Shown in pieces: positions 62,492 to 64,000 of a stretch of DNA of 64,000 nucleotides. The position numbers and the translations under genes were made by a program. Source of the stretch: Rhodococcoides fascians A44A (GTDB taxonomy: Bacteria > Actinomycetota > Actinomycetes > Mycobacteriales > Mycobacteriaceae); the NCBI RefSeq assembly GCF_000760735.1, contig NZ_JMEX01000008.1, forward strand, positions 1,641,502 to 1,705,501. Direction: 5' to 3'. The stretch's first letter is position 1, and each line of letters starts with the position of its first letter. A model generated the notes under the pieces. The model was not told where the DNA came from and ran no database searches. It worked only from the letters and a program-made list of their open reading frames with translations.

Positions 62492-62507
62492 GGCACCGAG
62501 TGGTGCC
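62492..62507 (+). terminator. Possible terminator hairpin
   Basis: GGCACC and GGTGCC with a four-base loop, about 20 bases after the serine hydrolase stop. Short stem without T-tract. Confidence 0.4.
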
Positions 62508-62681
62508 CTGCTGGTGCGCTCAACAGTAGTGACTCCCTCGGAAGGGCTGACCCGATTAACTTCTCCGGAAGAGGAAATCTGGCGTGACCGATCAAGCCGA
62601 GCAAGTAGAAGGTGGGCGATGGATGATCGGGGATTAGGTGCGCCGAGAGGTTTCCGCATCCAGACTCGACGGCACCACTGA

Positions 62682-63683
<1,002 letters not shown>

Positions 63684-63831
63684 GTGTAACTACTATCGAC
63701 CGGCGCAGGTGAGCCTCGATCGACACGCCATTCGGGTCGAGGGCTTCGTAGTCGACTGGCGATGCGTCAGACAAACGCGATCAAAATCGAGCCGGCCCAC
63801 AGTCTGTTGAGAACGAGCTGAAAGAGACGAC

Positions 63832-64000
63832 ATGACCGCTAGCGAATTCGATCAAATTTTCCCGCTCGGGGAGCCCAACGAGGCCTATGCGCAGTATTTC
63901 TCCGGCCAGAGCTACCTAGCTCCGTTGTCCGATGGCAGCGTCCCCGTCAGCAACGTCAGTTTCGAGCCTGGTTGCCGCAACAATTGGCACATACACCACG
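63832..64000 (+). CDS. Cupin domain protein (3' partial)
   Basis: The gene starts at ATG 63832 after GAAAGAG and leaves the window. Visible residues include FDQIFPLGEPNEAYAQYFSG, SYLAPLSDG and VSFEPGCRNNWHIHH. The last part is the first cupin motif with metal-binding His residues. This N-terminus is typical of small cupins often found beside, or fused to, carboxymuconolactone decarboxylase-like proteins and aldo/keto reductases. Confidence 0.8.
   Translation, partial: MTASEFDQIFPLGEPNEAYAQYFSGQSYLAPLSDGSVPVSNVSFEPGCRNNWHIHH

Overview
The window is high-GC actinobacterial DNA, most likely a Rhodococcus or another Nocardiaceae. The evidence is codon usage, frequent GTG/TTG starts, and the mix of genes: MHS-type transporters, IclR/LysR/HxlR/ROK/PucR regulators, a full-length pyruvate carboxylase and many short-chain dehydrogenases. 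It reads as a chromosomal catabolic and transport region. I see no rRNA, tRNA, transposase, integrase, phage gene or CRISPR array.

Layout. (1) Bases 1-10219, plus strand: a fused sugar ABC transporter (5' end cut off), an SMP-30-type lactonase, an acyl-CoA ligase, an MHS transporter, a 3-hydroxyisobutyrate-dehydrogenase-like enzyme and pyruvate carboxylase, ending at a strong hairpin. (2) 10300-15491: a Tat-exported PaoABC-like molybdenum aldehyde oxidoreductase (minus) with a divergent XdhC-type maturation factor. (3) 15547-22771: a MmgE/PrpD enzyme coupled to a TRAP-type large permease and a small membrane protein, a LysR regulator, a divergent tartrate/isopropylmalate-type dehydrogenase, and an aldehyde dehydrogenase. 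(4) 22857-25766: a MarR-DHA2 efflux pair and a divergent IclR regulator. (5) 25856-36338: what looks like one catabolic regulon. It holds a sugar-porter/SDR operon, a six-gene operon (SDR, aldehyde dehydrogenase, HpaI-type aldolase, PanE-like reductase, NTF2-like protein, cupin) and a divergent bicupin plus aldehyde dehydrogenase. Two related 29-bp palindromic sites lie at its promoters.

(6) 36467-45920: alcohol dehydrogenase, a catalytically atypical SDR, an MFS exporter with a class-A-beta-lactamase-like protein, an HxlR regulator with a clear operator and divergent membrane protein, another exporter, a 41-residue membrane protein and a lipoprotein sugar dehydrogenase. (7) 45921-52942: an aldo/keto reductase-SDR-NAD(P)-binding operon, then a ROK regulator divergent from a zinc alcohol dehydrogenase and an MHS transporter. 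(8) 53093-64000: cupin, two SDRs, an HxlR-SCP2-like regulator divergent from a DHA2 pump and hydrolase, a PucR-type regulator, two adjacent esterase/serine-hydrolase genes that both carry lesions (a probable frameshift and an in-frame amber stop), an aldo/keto reductase and a cupin gene cut by the window end.

No substrate can be assigned to most of these clusters from sequence alone. The candidates for something undescribed are the two-operator regulon in region 5 and the PrpD/TRAP unit without a binding protein in region 3.
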